From positions 1 to 64,000 of the forward strand of contig CAJTOL010000006.1 of the NCBI GenBank assembly GCA_910577645.1: 64,000 nt of DNA, written 5' to 3'. Shown in pieces: positions 8,658 through 18,710 of the stretch. The notes beneath the pieces were generated by a model. That model searched no databases and was not told where the DNA came from. It worked only from the letters and a program-made list of their open reading frames with translations. The DNA is from an uncultured Lachnospiraceae bacterium. GTDB lineage: Bacteria > Bacillota > Clostridia > Lachnospirales > Lachnospiraceae. Position numbers and translations under genes: made by a program. The stretch's first letter is position 1, and each line of letters opens with the position of its first letter.

Positions 8658-9755
8658 ATGGCAGAACAAACCATTGCTTTTATCGGCCTGGGCCTTATAG
8701 GAGGTTCCATTGCCCGCGGGATAAAACGGGCCAATCCGGATATCCGGATTATGGCTTATATGCGAACCCGCAGCCGTCTGGAAAAAGCCCGGGCTGAGGG
8801 GATTGTAGATATTTGCCTGGATGGCATTGACTGCCATTTAAGCCAGTGCGACATGATATTTTTATGCACTCCTGTAGAGTATAATACAGATTATTTAAAA
8901 TCTATCCGCCCCTATTTAAAGCCCGGCGCCATTCTCACCGATGTAGGCAGCACCAAAGCCAATATTCATGAGGAAGTAAAACGCCTTCACATGGAGAGCT
9001 GTTTTGTCGGGGGCCACCCTATGGCCGGATCGGAAAAAACCGGTTATGAGAATTCCACGGATCATTTGCTGGAAAATGCTTACTACATTGTGACCCCTTC
9101 CGGACAATCCACCCCGGAACAGGTGGAGCGGGTGGCAGAGATTGCCAGAATGTTAGGGGCTATCCCTATGATCTTAGATTACCGGGAGCATGACCGGGCC
9201 GTTGCCGCCATCAGCCATCTTCCCCATCTGGTGGCTTCCAGCCTGGTGAATCTGGTAAAGGCCTGCGACAATTCCGCAGAAACCATGAAACAGATAGCCG
9301 CAGGAGGATTTAAAGATATTACCCGAATTGCCTCCTCCTCCCCGGAAATGTGGGAACAGATCTGTATGGCCAACAGCGGCCCCATCAGTGAGATTTTAGA
9401 GCAGTATATCGACTCCCTTTCTTCTATTTTAGAGGCAGTAAAAGGCCGCAGGGAAGGAGCCATTTTTGACTTATTAAAGGAATCCAGGGAATATCGGGAT
9501 TCTATTACGGATCGGGCAAAAGGGGCCATTGAACCGGACTACTCTTTCTCTGTAGATATTGTGGACGAGGCCGGCGCAATCTCGACCCTGTCGGTTATTT
9601 TGGCCGCAAAGGGCATCAGTATTAAAAATATCGGCATCAACAATAACCGGGAGCGGGGAGAAGGCGCTCTTCGGATTACCTTCTATGATGAGGAATCCCT
9701 AAATGCCGCCTGGGCTCAGCTTACCCGTTATCATTATGAGTTATTCCGCCAGTAA
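8658..9755 (+). CDS. tyrA: Prephenate dehydrogenase with ACT domain
   Basis: A 365-residue enzyme converting prephenate to 4-hydroxyphenylpyruvate for tyrosine synthesis. The NAD-binding GLGLIGGS is at residues 9-16 and the substrate region has FVGGHPMAGSEKTGY and HLPHLVA. The C-terminus (from about residue 297, YSFSVDIVDEAGAISTLS) is an ACT domain, the usual site of tyrosine feedback. It lies between aroF and aroA in one operon. Confidence 0.94.
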   Translation: MAEQTIAFIGLGLIGGSIARGIKRANPDIRIMAYMRTRSRLEKARAEGIVDICLDGIDCHLSQCDMIFLCTPVEYNTDYLKSIRPYLKPGAILTDVGSTKANIHEEVKRLHMESCFVGGHPMAGSEKTGYENSTDHLLENAYYIVTPSGQSTPEQVERVAEIARMLGAIPMILDYREHDRAVAAISHLPHLVASSLVNLVKACDNSAETMKQIAAGGFKDITRIASSSPEMWEQICMANSGPISEILEQYIDSLSSILEAVKGRREGAIFDLLKESREYRDSITDRAKGAIEPDYSFSVDIVDEAGAISTLSVILAAKGISIKNIGINNNRERGEGALRITFYDEESLNAAWAQLTRYHYELFRQ

Positions 9756-9805
9756 ACTTTTATGAGCCCGTGCCGGTTCATTATTATACCAGGAGAATTA
9801 TAATT

Positions 9806-11095
9806 ATGGAATTTCAAAGAGTTACCCGCCTGCAGGGTCAGGTCATGGTCCCCGGCGACAAATCTATTTCTCACCGCAGTATTATGTTTGGTTCCATTGC
9901 CAAAGGCATTACGGAGATTGACAATTTTCTTCAGGGGGCAGACTGCCTCTCTACCATGGCCTGTTTTCAAAAAATGGGCATTGAAATCGAAAATAAAGGC
10001 AGCCGGGTAGTGGTTCACGGAAAGGGCCTCCACGGTTTAGAAGCCCCCTTTGGAGACGGGGTTTTAGACTGTGGCAACTCCGGAACTACTACCCGGCTGA
10101 TTGCCGGAATTTTAGCTGCTCAGGATTTTTCTGTTACCCTCACCGGGGACTCTTCCATCCAAAAGCGGCCTATGAAACGAATTATAGCCCCCTTAAGCCA
10201 AATGGGGGCCCATATTACCAGCATAAACGGAACCGGCTGCGCTCCCCTTCTTATCCGGGGGCAGAAACTTTCCGGTATTTCCTATGAAAGCCCGGTGGCC
10301 TCTGCCCAGGTAAAATCCGCTATCCTTCTGGCAGGCCTTTATGCCGACAAAGAGACTCGGGTCAAAGAACCGGCCCTGTCCCGAAACCACACCGAGCTGA
10401 TGCTTCAGGCCTTTGGCGCAGATGTCCGCACTGAGGATACCACTGCGGTGATACAGCCGGCCCGGGAGCTTTTTGGGTGCAAACTCTCCGTTCCGGGAGA
10501 CATTTCTTCTGCCGCCTTTTTCCTGGCAGCCGGGCTCATGGTTCCTGGTTCAGAAATTCTCCTGAAAAATGTAGGCATTAATCCCACCCGGGACGGTGTC
10601 CTCCGGGTATGTGAGGAAATGGGCGGCAATGTTACCCTGCTGAACTTAAAAACGGAAGGCGGAGAATCCACCGCCGACATTCTGGTTCGCCACAGCCCTC
10701 TCCACGGCACGGTAATTGAAGGAGCCATTATCCCTGCCCTGATTGATGAGCTTCCGGTTATCGCCGCCATGGCCTGTATGGCAGAGGGAACCACCATTAT
10801 CCGGGATGCCGCCGAGCTGAAAGTCAAAGAATCCAACCGCATTGAGGTAATGGTGAAAAACCTTTCCGCCATGGGAGCAGATGTAACGGAAACAGAGGAC
10901 GGGATGATCATCCGGGGCGGCAGGCCCCTTCACGGCGCCGTCATTGACAGCCGGCTGGATCACCGCATTGCCATGACCTTTGCGGTAGCGGCCCTGTGTT
11001 CCGACGGCATTACAGAAATTAAAGGGGCTGAGTGCGTAAACATCTCCTATCCGGAATTTTACCGGGACTTAAAAAGGCTTTCCGGCAATGCCTAA
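9806..11095 (+). CDS. aroA: 3-phosphoshikimate 1-carboxyvinyltransferase (EPSP synthase)
   Basis: A 429-residue EPSP synthase, sixth step of the shikimate pathway. Recognisable segments are PGDKSISHRS, DCGNSGTTTRL, QKRPMKR, DELPVIAAMA, KESNRI and DHRIAMTF. The start MEFQRV is chosen because AGGAGA lies about 9 nt upstream; a longer frame adds 12 residues with no ribosome site. The 5' leader resembles the dispersed SD-bearing element described under findings (GTGCCGGTTCATTATTATA before the SD). Its 3' end overlaps the convergent aldo/keto reductase gene by 4 bp. Confidence 0.95.
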   Translation: MEFQRVTRLQGQVMVPGDKSISHRSIMFGSIAKGITEIDNFLQGADCLSTMACFQKMGIEIENKGSRVVVHGKGLHGLEAPFGDGVLDCGNSGTTTRLIAGILAAQDFSVTLTGDSSIQKRPMKRIIAPLSQMGAHITSINGTGCAPLLIRGQKLSGISYESPVASAQVKSAILLAGLYADKETRVKEPALSRNHTELMLQAFGADVRTEDTTAVIQPARELFGCKLSVPGDISSAAFFLAAGLMVPGSEILLKNVGINPTRDGVLRVCEEMGGNVTLLNLKTEGGESTADILVRHSPLHGTVIEGAIIPALIDELPVIAAMACMAEGTTIIRDAAELKVKESNRIEVMVKNLSAMGADVTETEDGMIIRGGRPLHGAVIDSRLDHRIAMTFAVAALCSDGITEIKGAECVNISYPEFYRDLKRLSGNA

Positions 11096-12273
11096 AATCC
11101 TCCAAACCGTTTCAGGACCCAGGCCGCAAGATGATACAGAGGAGTCTCATAGGTTTTCACTACTTGTTCCAGCTTCTCACGGATTGGGATATCCTGAGGG
11201 CAGTGCTTCTCGCATTTTCCGCATTTTATGCAGAGAGAAGCATTGCTCTTTTCTTTTTTTATGGTAGTGCACATAACGTACTCCTGAAGCCCCTTCCTGT
11301 ATCCGTCCAGAGCTCCGGCATTGAGGCACCGGAAGGATCCGGGGATATCCACTCCGGCAGGACAGGGCATACAATAACCGCAGCCGGTGCAGCCTACTTT
11401 TACTTTCCTGTTAATGGCCTCTACCACCTGGGAGAACATTTCCTCCTCTTTTCCGGTAAAAGATCCCGCCTCTGTACAGGAGGCAGTTTTCACATTTTCC
11501 TCCAGCATTTCCATAGAATTCATACCGGACAAAACCACGGTGACTTCCGGCTGATTCCAAAGCCAGCTAAGGGCCCATTCCGCCGGACTGCGCTTTGCAT
11601 CCGCCTCCGCGAAAATCTTCACTGCCTCTTCCGGAAGGCCCCCTGCCAGTCTACCGCCCCGAAGAGGTTCCATGATAATCACCGGCATCCCCTTTTTGGC
11701 CGCTGCCTGAAGGCCTTTTCGACCGGCCTGGCTGTTCTCATCCAGGTAATTGTATTGAATCTGGCAAAAATCCCAATCGTAAACCTCCAGCAGCCGGATA
11801 AACTCGCCGCTGCCGCCATGATAGGAAAATCCCACGTTGCGGATCGCTCCGCTTTTTTTCTTTTCCTCCAGCCACTCCAGAACTCCCAGGCTTTTTAACC
11901 GTTCCCAAACCTTGACGTCAGGAAGCATGTGCATCAGATAATAATCAATATAATCGGTCTTTAGCCTCTCGCACTGCTGGCGGAAATATTTTTCCATGTC
12001 TTCCCCGGTTTTTACAAAATAGTGGGGGAGCTTGGTGGCAATCTTTACGGAATCCCGAATGCCGTTTTTATGAAAAATCTCCCCCAAAACCTCTTCGCTT
12101 CCCGGGTAAATATAGGCGGTGTCAAAGTAATTCACACCTGCTTCCACTGCCCTTAAAATTTCCCTCTCTGTCTCCACCCTGTCAATGGCTCCGGCCTTTC
12201 TGGGGAAACGCATACAGCCAAATCCCAGCGCTGACAGCCTTTCGCCGGTCTTTTCATTGATTCTATATTGCAT
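11092..12273 (-). CDS. Aldo/keto reductase with C-terminal 4Fe-4S domain
   Basis: A 393-residue fusion. The N-terminal 280 residues form an aldo/keto reductase barrel with NYFDTAYIYPGSEE (Asp-Tyr), KIATKLP (Lys) and YLMHML (His), the catalytic tetrad. The C-terminal part has two cysteine clusters, CTGCGYCMPCPAG and CIKCGKCEKHCPQDIP, the second typical of a 4Fe-4S ferredoxin site. Such fusions are common in clostridia and annotated as putative oxidoreductases; the substrate is unknown. It lies 1 bp after the engB stop, so it is probably the distal gene of the lon-engB transcript. Confidence 0.92.
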   Translation of the reverse strand: MQYRINEKTGERLSALGFGCMRFPRKAGAIDRVETEREILRAVEAGVNYFDTAYIYPGSEEVLGEIFHKNGIRDSVKIATKLPHYFVKTGEDMEKYFRQQCERLKTDYIDYYLMHMLPDVKVWERLKSLGVLEWLEEKKKSGAIRNVGFSYHGGSGEFIRLLEVYDWDFCQIQYNYLDENSQAGRKGLQAAAKKGMPVIIMEPLRGGRLAGGLPEEAVKIFAEADAKRSPAEWALSWLWNQPEVTVVLSGMNSMEMLEENVKTASCTEAGSFTGKEEEMFSQVVEAINRKVKVGCTGCGYCMPCPAGVDIPGSFRCLNAGALDGYRKGLQEYVMCTTIKKEKSNASLCIKCGKCEKHCPQDIPIREKLEQVVKTYETPLYHLAAWVLKRFGGF

Positions 12274-12274
12274 A

Positions 12275-12877
12275 CTATTTTGCCTCTTCTGTGAGTCCGG
12301 CCTCTCTTTCTAAGATGGCCCAGATCTCTTCCCTGCCCTGTTTGGTTTCCGCGGAGAAAGGAATCAGAATGTCCTCTCTTCCCATCTCCAGCCCGGCCCG
12401 GATCTTTTTTACCTGGCCTGCCACCTGGCTGCGCTTTAGCTTGTCCAGTTTGGTGGCAATAATGATGGGCTGCCAGCCATTGTGGACAATCCACTTATAC
12501 ATGATTCTGTCATTTTCCGACGGATCGTGGCGGATATCCACCAGGAGAAATACTTTTTTCAGCATGGCAGATTTATTCAGATAATTCTCAATCATCTTCC
12601 CCCATTTTGCCTTTTCTTCCAGGGACACCTTAGCGTACCCATAGCCTGGCAGATCCACATAATACATATCATCATTGATACGGTAAAAATTAATGGTCTG
12701 GGTTTTCCCCGGCTGGGATGAGGTCCGGGCGTAAGCCTTGCGGTTCATCAAAGTATTAATCAGGGAAGATTTCCCTACATTGGATTTGCCGGCAAAGGCA
12801 AATTCCGGCAAGGTGTTTTGCGGCAGCTTACTTTTAATGCCGCACACGGTTTCCAGATTTACATTTTTAATAATCAT
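12275..12877 (-). CDS. engB: Ribosome-biogenesis GTPase EngB (YihA/YsxC)
   Basis: A 200-residue small GTPase needed for 50S subunit assembly. G1 is GKSNVGKSS, G3 DLPGYGYAK and G4 TKLDKLKRSQ, all diagnostic. The start overlaps the lon stop by 4 bp (ATGA), so it is translationally coupled to lon, the usual Firmicute order. Confidence 0.96.
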   Translation of the reverse strand: MIIKNVNLETVCGIKSKLPQNTLPEFAFAGKSNVGKSSLINTLMNRKAYARTSSQPGKTQTINFYRINDDMYYVDLPGYGYAKVSLEEKAKWGKMIENYLNKSAMLKKVFLLVDIRHDPSENDRIMYKWIVHNGWQPIIIATKLDKLKRSQVAGQVKKIRAGLEMGREDILIPFSAETKQGREEIWAILEREAGLTEEAK

Positions 12878-15186
12878 GCCAGGGCCTCCTTTAACACGTC
12901 TTCCATGGTCTTTACAAAGAGGATCTTTAACCCTTTGGTAATTTCTTTAGAAAGCTGAGCGATATCCGGCTCATTCTTTTCCGGCACCAGAACGGTTTCG
13001 ATGTGGGCCATCTTGGCTGCCAAAATCTTCTCTTTTAAGCCGCCAATGGGAAGTACCCGGCCCCTTAAGGTAATTTCTCCGGTCATGGCTACCTTAGCCT
13101 TTACCGGCCGGTTAATCACTGCGGAAATCATGGCCGTTGCCATGGTGATCCCGGCAGACGGGCCGTCCTTAGGCACCGCCCCTTCGGGAATATGAATATG
13201 AATATCATGTTTTTCAAAATAGTCATCTGCCACCTGATACCGAGGACACGCGGAGCGGATGTAGGTTAAGGCTGTCTGGGCCGATTCTTTCATCACATCC
13301 CCTAACTGGCCTGTAAGCTGGAGATTGCCTTTCCCCGGCATAACATTAACCTCAATCTGCAAGGTATCGCCGCCTACGCTGGTCCAGGCCAGCCCTCTTA
13401 CGATGCCGACCTCATCGGTTTCGTTGGCATCGGCAAAGGAAATCCGTTCCTTGCCCAGATATTTTTCCAGACTGCTTTCTGTAATCCGGATAGTATGCTT
13501 TTTATTCTCCAGAAATTCCCTGGCGGCCTTCCGGCACAGATCCCCGATGCGCCGCTCTAAGTTTCTGACGCCGGCCTCCCTGGTATAGTTGTGAATTACT
13601 TTCTCAAGAGCGTGATCGGAAATGGTCAGCTGACGGGGAGTAAGACCGTTTCTCTCCAGCTGTTTTTTTACCAGGAAGTCTTTGGCAATATGGAACTTTT
13701 CATTCTCCGTGTAGCTGGTGACCTCAATGATCTCCATACGGTCTAAAAGCGGCCTGGGAATGGTCTGAGTGGTGTTGGCCGTGGCGACAAACATTACCTG
13801 GGATAAGTCAATGGGAAGCTCTACATAGTGATCCCGAAACTTTACATTTTGTTCCCCGTCCAGCACCTCCAAAAGCGCGGAAGAAGTATCCCCCTTGTAA
13901 TCGCTGCTGACCTTGTCTATCTCGTCCAACAGCATCAGCGGATTGCTGACTCCCGCCTGGCGCAGGCCATCCACCAGCCGGCCCGGCATAGCTCCCACGT
14001 AGGTTCTCCTGTGGCCCCGGATCTCCGCCTCGTCCCGGACGCCGCCCAGGCTGATGCGGACATACTTTTTATTTAAGGCTCTGGCCATGGAACGGGCAAT
14101 GGAGGTTTTACCGGTTCCCGGCGGCCCTACCAGACATAAAATAGGGCTGATCCCTTTGTCTGTCAGGGCGCGGACTGCCAGGTGCTCTAAGATCCGCTCC
14201 TTCACCTTTTCCAGGCCATAGTGATCTTCATTTAAAATTTTTTCCGCATGGCGGATATCATTGTTGTCTTTGGACGCCTTTTTCCAGGGAAGCTCCAGGA
14301 GAGTCTCTATATAAGTCCTGATCACATTGCCCTCCTGGCTGCTGCCGGGCATGGATTTCAGCCGTCCAATCTCCTTGGTAATCTTCTCTTTTACCTCTTT
14401 GTCAGCCTTTAATGCCTTAAGCTTTTTCTCGTATTCTTCAGAATCGGACAAAGGATTGTCCTCCCCCAGCTCTTCCCGGATAATTCGAAGCTGCTCTCTT
14501 AAGATATACTCTTTCTGATTTTTGCTGACAGCTCCCCGAACCTTTTCCTGAAATTGTTTTTTAATCCGAAGGATGTCCAGTTCAGATATCAGGTTTCGGA
14601 TAACCCTCTCGTAACGCTCCTCCAGATCCAGGCTTTCCAATACTTCCTGTCGCTGGGTATAATCCCAGGGCATCTGAATAGCGGTCTGATCAAGCAGGTC
14701 CCCCAAATCCTCTATCAGCATCAGGCCAGGCAAAAGTTCTTTGGCAATCTGTGGGCTTTCTCTTCCAAACTCCTCCAGCTTCTCCTTTACAATACGAAGC
14801 ATGGCCTCTTCTGCTGCCGGAGATACATTTCCCATATCCTCCTGGATTATTTCAATCTCGCCGGTTAGTGCCGGCTCTACACTGTCAAAGCCCAGAAGCA
14901 CTGCTTTTTTTATTCCTTCTACCATGACCCGGACTACACCGTCCGGCAGCTTTACCAGCTGCTTAATCTTAGCCACACAGCCCACATGGTACAGATCCTC
15001 AATAGACGGATCCGCCACATCGCTCTGACGCTGAGCAACCAGAAAAACCTGCTGATCGCTTACCATAACCCTCTCCAGGGCCGCCTTGGACCTGGATCTG
15101 CTGATATCAAAATGAACTATCATTTGGGGAAGTACAGCAAGTCCGCGCAAAGCGATTACCGGCATGATAATAGTTCTGTCCTCCAT
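12874..15186 (-). CDS. lon: ATP-dependent protease La
   Basis: A 770-residue Lon protease. It has the N-terminal substrate domain (VIALRGLAVLPQM), Walker A GPPGTGKTS, Walker B MLLDEIDKV, and the C-terminal proteolytic domain with the catalytic Ser in PKDGPSAGI and Lys in GEITLRGRVLPIGGLKEK. The start MEDRT is preceded at 4 nt by GGAGGAG; a frame 24 residues longer has no ribosome site. The leader (15187-15240) is one copy of the dispersed SD-bearing repeat. It is downstream of clpX but separated from it by a terminator hairpin. Confidence 0.96.
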   Translation of the reverse strand: MEDRTIIMPVIALRGLAVLPQMIVHFDISRSRSKAALERVMVSDQQVFLVAQRQSDVADPSIEDLYHVGCVAKIKQLVKLPDGVVRVMVEGIKKAVLLGFDSVEPALTGEIEIIQEDMGNVSPAAEEAMLRIVKEKLEEFGRESPQIAKELLPGLMLIEDLGDLLDQTAIQMPWDYTQRQEVLESLDLEERYERVIRNLISELDILRIKKQFQEKVRGAVSKNQKEYILREQLRIIREELGEDNPLSDSEEYEKKLKALKADKEVKEKITKEIGRLKSMPGSSQEGNVIRTYIETLLELPWKKASKDNNDIRHAEKILNEDHYGLEKVKERILEHLAVRALTDKGISPILCLVGPPGTGKTSIARSMARALNKKYVRISLGGVRDEAEIRGHRRTYVGAMPGRLVDGLRQAGVSNPLMLLDEIDKVSSDYKGDTSSALLEVLDGEQNVKFRDHYVELPIDLSQVMFVATANTTQTIPRPLLDRMEIIEVTSYTENEKFHIAKDFLVKKQLERNGLTPRQLTISDHALEKVIHNYTREAGVRNLERRIGDLCRKAAREFLENKKHTIRITESSLEKYLGKERISFADANETDEVGIVRGLAWTSVGGDTLQIEVNVMPGKGNLQLTGQLGDVMKESAQTALTYIRSACPRYQVADDYFEKHDIHIHIPEGAVPKDGPSAGITMATAMISAVINRPVKAKVAMTGEITLRGRVLPIGGLKEKILAAKMAHIETVLVPEKNEPDIAQLSKEITKGLKILFVKTMEDVLKEALA

Positions 15187-15240
15187 TTTATCTCCTCCTA
15201 GCATAGTAGTGAATCGGCACGCGCCGCAGTGCGTCACCTT
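15187..15240 (-). repeat. Dispersed SD-bearing leader element, lon copy
   Basis: On the minus strand it reads GGTGACGCAC...GCGCGTGCCGATTCAC followed by AGGAGGAG and the lon ATG. GTGCCGATTCA begins 34 nt before the start codon. It shares this block with the feoB leader (30475-30580) and the tetR leader (36001-36107). Confidence 0.7.
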
Positions 15241-15246
15241 CTTTTG

Positions 15247-15278
15247 AAAAGGGGCCATTGCAACTGTGCAACAGCCCC
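15247..15278 (-). terminator. Terminator after clpX
   Basis: Minus strand: GGGGC / GCCCC arms (15251-15255 and 15274-15278) and an inner TTGCA / TGCAA pair with a 4-nt loop, followed by TTTT. It lies 9 nt after the clpX stop. Confidence 0.75.
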
Positions 15279-15287
15279 TGTCAATAT

Positions 15288-16586
15288 TTATGCAATCTCT
15301 CCGGTTCTATCTTTCTTTATCCTGGATGTCATCTTCCTGGGAACCACCGTATCGCGGTATACAATCTCAGGCTGGCCCTTTCCCTCAATTACGTCCTTGG
15401 TGATGGTACAGATTCCAATAGAGTCATCTGAAGGAATCTCATACATAATATCTGTCATCACTTTCTCAATAATGGATCGCAATCCTCTGGCGCCTGTTTT
15501 CCTCTCCACTGCCTCTTTGGCAATGGCCGTAAGGGCGTCATCGGTAAACTCAAGCCTTACATCATCCAGTTCAAACAGCTTTTCATACTGCTTGGTCAAA
15601 GCGTTTTTCGGCTCAGATAAGATCTTTACCAACGCGGCTTCATCCAGCAGTTTTAAAGAAACCGTAATGGGTACACGGCCGATAAACTCAGGAATCAAAC
15701 CATATTTTGTTAAGTCCTGAGGCATAACCTGCAAAAGCAGATCGTCTAAGTCCCTCTGATTCCGATCCACAATCTCCGCGTTAAACCCAATAGAGCCTGT
15801 GCTTAAGCGGTTTTCCACAATCTTTTCTAGACCGTCAAAAGCTCCTCCACAGATAAAGAGGATATTGGTAGTGTCTATCTGCAAAAGCTCCTGGTGAGGA
15901 TGCTTTCTTCCCCCCTGAGGGGGAACACTGGCTACGGTTCCCTCTAAAATCTTTAGAAGCGCCTGCTGAACGCCTTCTCCGGACACGTCCCGGGTAATGG
16001 AAACGTTCTCCGACTTTTTCGTAATCTTGTCAATCTCGTCAACATAAATAATCCCGTATTCTGCCTTGGAGATATCATAGTCTGCCGCCTGAATCAGCTT
16101 CAGCAGGATGTTTTCCACATCCTCGCCTACATATCCTGCCTCAGTAAGGGCAGTTGCATCTGCAATGGCAAAGGGAACTCCCAAAATCCTGGCCAGGGTC
16201 TGGGCCAGATAGGTCTTGCCGGAACCGGTAGGCCCCAGCATCAGGATGTTGCTCTTCTGCACCTCTACATCCAGCATCTTTCTGGAGGTAATTCTCTTAT
16301 AGTGATTGTAAACAGCTACAGAAAGAACCTTTTTGGCCTCGTCCTGCCCAATCACATATTCATCCAAAAATTCTTTTAACTCCTTGGGTTTAAGCAAATT
16401 AATATTGCCTAAATCCTGGGAGGAGTCCAGTTCATCCCCCAGTTCTTCCTCCAAAATCTCACCACAAAGTTCAATACACTCATCACAAATAAAGACATTG
16501 TTGGATCCGGCAATTAGTTTTCGGACCTGATCCTGGGTCTTGCCGCAAAAAGAGCAGCGAATCTTTTCCTCTGGTCTGATTGGCAT
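15288..16586 (-). CDS. clpX: ClpXP ATP-binding unfoldase ClpX
   Basis: A 432-residue AAA+ unfoldase. The N-terminal zinc domain has CSFCG...CDECIELC, Walker A is GPTGSGKT, Walker B VDEIDKI, and the IGF-type loop region reads VPEFIGRVP in the equivalent position (LIPEFIGRVPI). It delivers substrates, including tmRNA-tagged proteins, to ClpP, whose gene is 27 bp upstream. Confidence 0.97.
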   Translation of the reverse strand: MPIRPEEKIRCSFCGKTQDQVRKLIAGSNNVFICDECIELCGEILEEELGDELDSSQDLGNINLLKPKELKEFLDEYVIGQDEAKKVLSVAVYNHYKRITSRKMLDVEVQKSNILMLGPTGSGKTYLAQTLARILGVPFAIADATALTEAGYVGEDVENILLKLIQAADYDISKAEYGIIYVDEIDKITKKSENVSITRDVSGEGVQQALLKILEGTVASVPPQGGRKHPHQELLQIDTTNILFICGGAFDGLEKIVENRLSTGSIGFNAEIVDRNQRDLDDLLLQVMPQDLTKYGLIPEFIGRVPITVSLKLLDEAALVKILSEPKNALTKQYEKLFELDDVRLEFTDDALTAIAKEAVERKTGARGLRSIIEKVMTDIMYEIPSDDSIGICTITKDVIEGKGQPEIVYRDTVVPRKMTSRIKKDRTGEIA

Positions 16587-16612
16587 ACTTCCACCTTTCC
16601 TTAATCCGCCAA

Positions 16613-17194
16613 TTAATGGCTTGCAATCACTGCATCCACCAGACCGTACTCCTTTGCTTCCTGGGCAGTCATATAGTTATCGCGTTCTGTATCACGCTCA
16701 ATGACCTCCAGAGGCTGTCCGGTATTGGCTGCTAATATTTCATTTAATTTCTTTTTTGTTCTTAAAATATGGTCTGCCACGATCTTAATGTCTGTCGCCT
16801 GCCCCTGTGCGCCGCCGGAGGGCTGATGGATCATAACCTCGGCATTGGGAAGGGCAAAGCGCTTTCCTTTCGCGCCGCTGGATAAAAGGAAGGCCCCCAT
16901 ACTGGCAGCGATGCCGATGCAGACAGTAGATACATCACATTTAATATAGTTCATGGTATCGTAAATTGCCATACCGGCTGTTACGGAACCGCCGGGGCTG
17001 TTAATATAAAAGTTGATATCCTTTCCCGGATCCTCAGACTCCAGAAATAAAAGCTGAGCCACTACCAGGCTGGCAGTCACATCATTCACTTCCTCACCTA
17101 AAAATACGATTCTCTCCTTTAACAGGCGGGAATAGATATCGTAGGAACGCTCACCTCTGCTGGTTGACTCAATGACATAAGGCACTAAGCTCAT
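16613..17194 (-). CDS. clpP: ATP-dependent Clp protease proteolytic subunit
   Basis: A 193-residue serine peptidase. The catalytic Ser is in AASMGAF, His in MIHQPSGG and Asp in ERDTERDNYM. The start MSLVPYV is used because AAAGGAG lies about 9 nt upstream; an upstream in-frame ATG (17227) lacks a ribosome site. It sits between tig and clpX, the conserved order. Confidence 0.97.
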   Translation of the reverse strand: MSLVPYVIESTSRGERSYDIYSRLLKERIVFLGEEVNDVTASLVVAQLLFLESEDPGKDINFYINSPGGSVTAGMAIYDTMNYIKCDVSTVCIGIAASMGAFLLSSGAKGKRFALPNAEVMIHQPSGGAQGQATDIKIVADHILRTKKKLNEILAANTGQPLEVIERDTERDNYMTAQEAKEYGLVDAVIASH

Positions 17195-17306
17195 GATTTT
17201 GTACTCCTTTCCTCTGCAGCTGTTCATTCACTGCTAATTGTTCAGCCGCCGCTGAATCCGGCCAAATGCTTTACCAGCGCTTTTGCCGGATACTCTGTAA
17301 CAACAG

Positions 17307-17339
17307 GAAGTTGCAGTCAGGAATCCTGTCTGCAACTTC
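17307..17339. repeat. Inverted repeat between tig and clpP
   Basis: GAAGTTGCAG (17307-17316) and CTGCAACTTC (17330-17339) with an inner CAGG/CCTG pair make an almost perfect 15-bp stem. No U-run follows on the minus strand, so it is more likely a processing or attenuation structure than a full terminator. Confidence 0.6.
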
Positions 17340-17354
17340 TCTATACCTGACAAA

Positions 17355-18641
17355 TTAAACTAACTTTGCTTCTGCTACCAGGAAGTCAACTGCTTCCTGT
17401 ACAGCCAGGTCTTTCTTCATCTGTTCTTTTTCAAATTCACCCATGTACTCTCTCAGCTTCTCCACTTCCATCTTGTAAGAGTCTGCCATCTTCTGAAGCT
17501 CTTCGTTGATGCGCTCATCGGATACCTGAATGTTCTCAGCAGCAGCTACCGCCTCCAGTACCAGTCTGGTCTGAATCCTGCGGACAGCCTGAGGCCTCAT
17601 CTGTTCCTTTAAGGTGTCCGGAGTCATACCGGTAAACTTCATATACTGATCAAAGGACATTCCCTGGCTCTGCATTCTCCGCGCAGTATCCTGAAGCATA
17701 TTCATTACTTCGTTCTCTACCATTGCGTCCGGAAGTTCCATGGAAGCATTGGCCACTACCTTATCTACCACCCGGTTCTCATTTTCGGTGGCAGCTGCTC
17801 TATCCTTCTTCTCAGCCAGCTTTGCACGGACATCAGCCTTGTACTCGTCTAAAGTCTCAAACTCGGAAACCTCGCTTGCAAACTCATCGTTTAAGTCCGG
17901 CAGCTCTTTTACTTTAATTTCCTTTACCATTACCTTAAACAGTGCCGGCTTGCCAGCCAGTTCCTTTGCATGGTACTCAGCCGGGAAGGTTACGTTTACT
18001 TCACATTCCTGGCCAATACTCTTGCCAACCAGCTGCTCCTCAAAGGTATCGATAAAGGAATGGGAACCGATGGTTAAGGGATAGTCTGTTCCCTTGCCGC
18101 CGTCAAAAGCCTGGCCGTCAATAAATCCTTCAAAATCAATAACAGTCTGATCCCCGTCTGCAACCGGCCGATCCTCTACGGATACCAGTCTGGCGTTCTG
18201 ATCCTGAACCTTTTTCAGTTCTGCCTCTACGTCCTCGTCCGAAACGGCGGCATCTGCTCTCTCAATCTCAATTCCCTTGTAATCGCCTAAGGTAACTTCC
18301 GGCTTTACTGCTACAGTAGCGGTATAAATAAGATCTTTGCCTTTCTCGATCTGGATAATGTCGATCTCCGGTCTGGAAACGATCTCCAGTCCGCTTTCCT
18401 TCATAGCGCCAGGATAACTTTCATCAATAGCCTCGTTGGCGGCATCCTCATAGAATACGCCTGGGCCGTACATTTTCTCAATCATGGCCTGCGGAGCCTT
18501 CCCTTTGCGGAAACCGGGAATGTTGAATCTGTTTTTATTTTTGTCATAGGCTGCCTTGATTGCCTTATCGAACTGCTCAGCCGGAACTTCCACAGTCAGC
18601 TTTGCCATGTTCTTCTCTAACTTTTCTACTTGTAAACTCAT
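17355..18641 (-). CDS. tig: Trigger factor
   Basis: A 428-residue ribosome-bound chaperone and prolyl isomerase. The ribosome-docking signature reads FNIPGFRKGKAPQ, the FKBP-like domain has DGDQTVIDFEGFIDGQAFDGGKG, and the C-terminal arm is helical and charged. The start MSLQVEKL is chosen from the GGAGG 9 nt upstream; a longer frame adds 21 implausible residues. It begins the tig-clpP-clpX group. Confidence 0.96.
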   Translation of the reverse strand: MSLQVEKLEKNMAKLTVEVPAEQFDKAIKAAYDKNKNRFNIPGFRKGKAPQAMIEKMYGPGVFYEDAANEAIDESYPGAMKESGLEIVSRPEIDIIQIEKGKDLIYTATVAVKPEVTLGDYKGIEIERADAAVSDEDVEAELKKVQDQNARLVSVEDRPVADGDQTVIDFEGFIDGQAFDGGKGTDYPLTIGSHSFIDTFEEQLVGKSIGQECEVNVTFPAEYHAKELAGKPALFKVMVKEIKVKELPDLNDEFASEVSEFETLDEYKADVRAKLAEKKDRAAATENENRVVDKVVANASMELPDAMVENEVMNMLQDTARRMQSQGMSFDQYMKFTGMTPDTLKEQMRPQAVRRIQTRLVLEAVAAAENIQVSDERINEELQKMADSYKMEVEKLREYMGEFEKEQMKKDLAVQEAVDFLVAEAKLV

Positions 18642-18710
18642 GATATGGGTTCCTCCTTGAATAATATGTGAACCGCCATTTCTCCACAGGGCGTTACACT
18701 TCAAGGTACG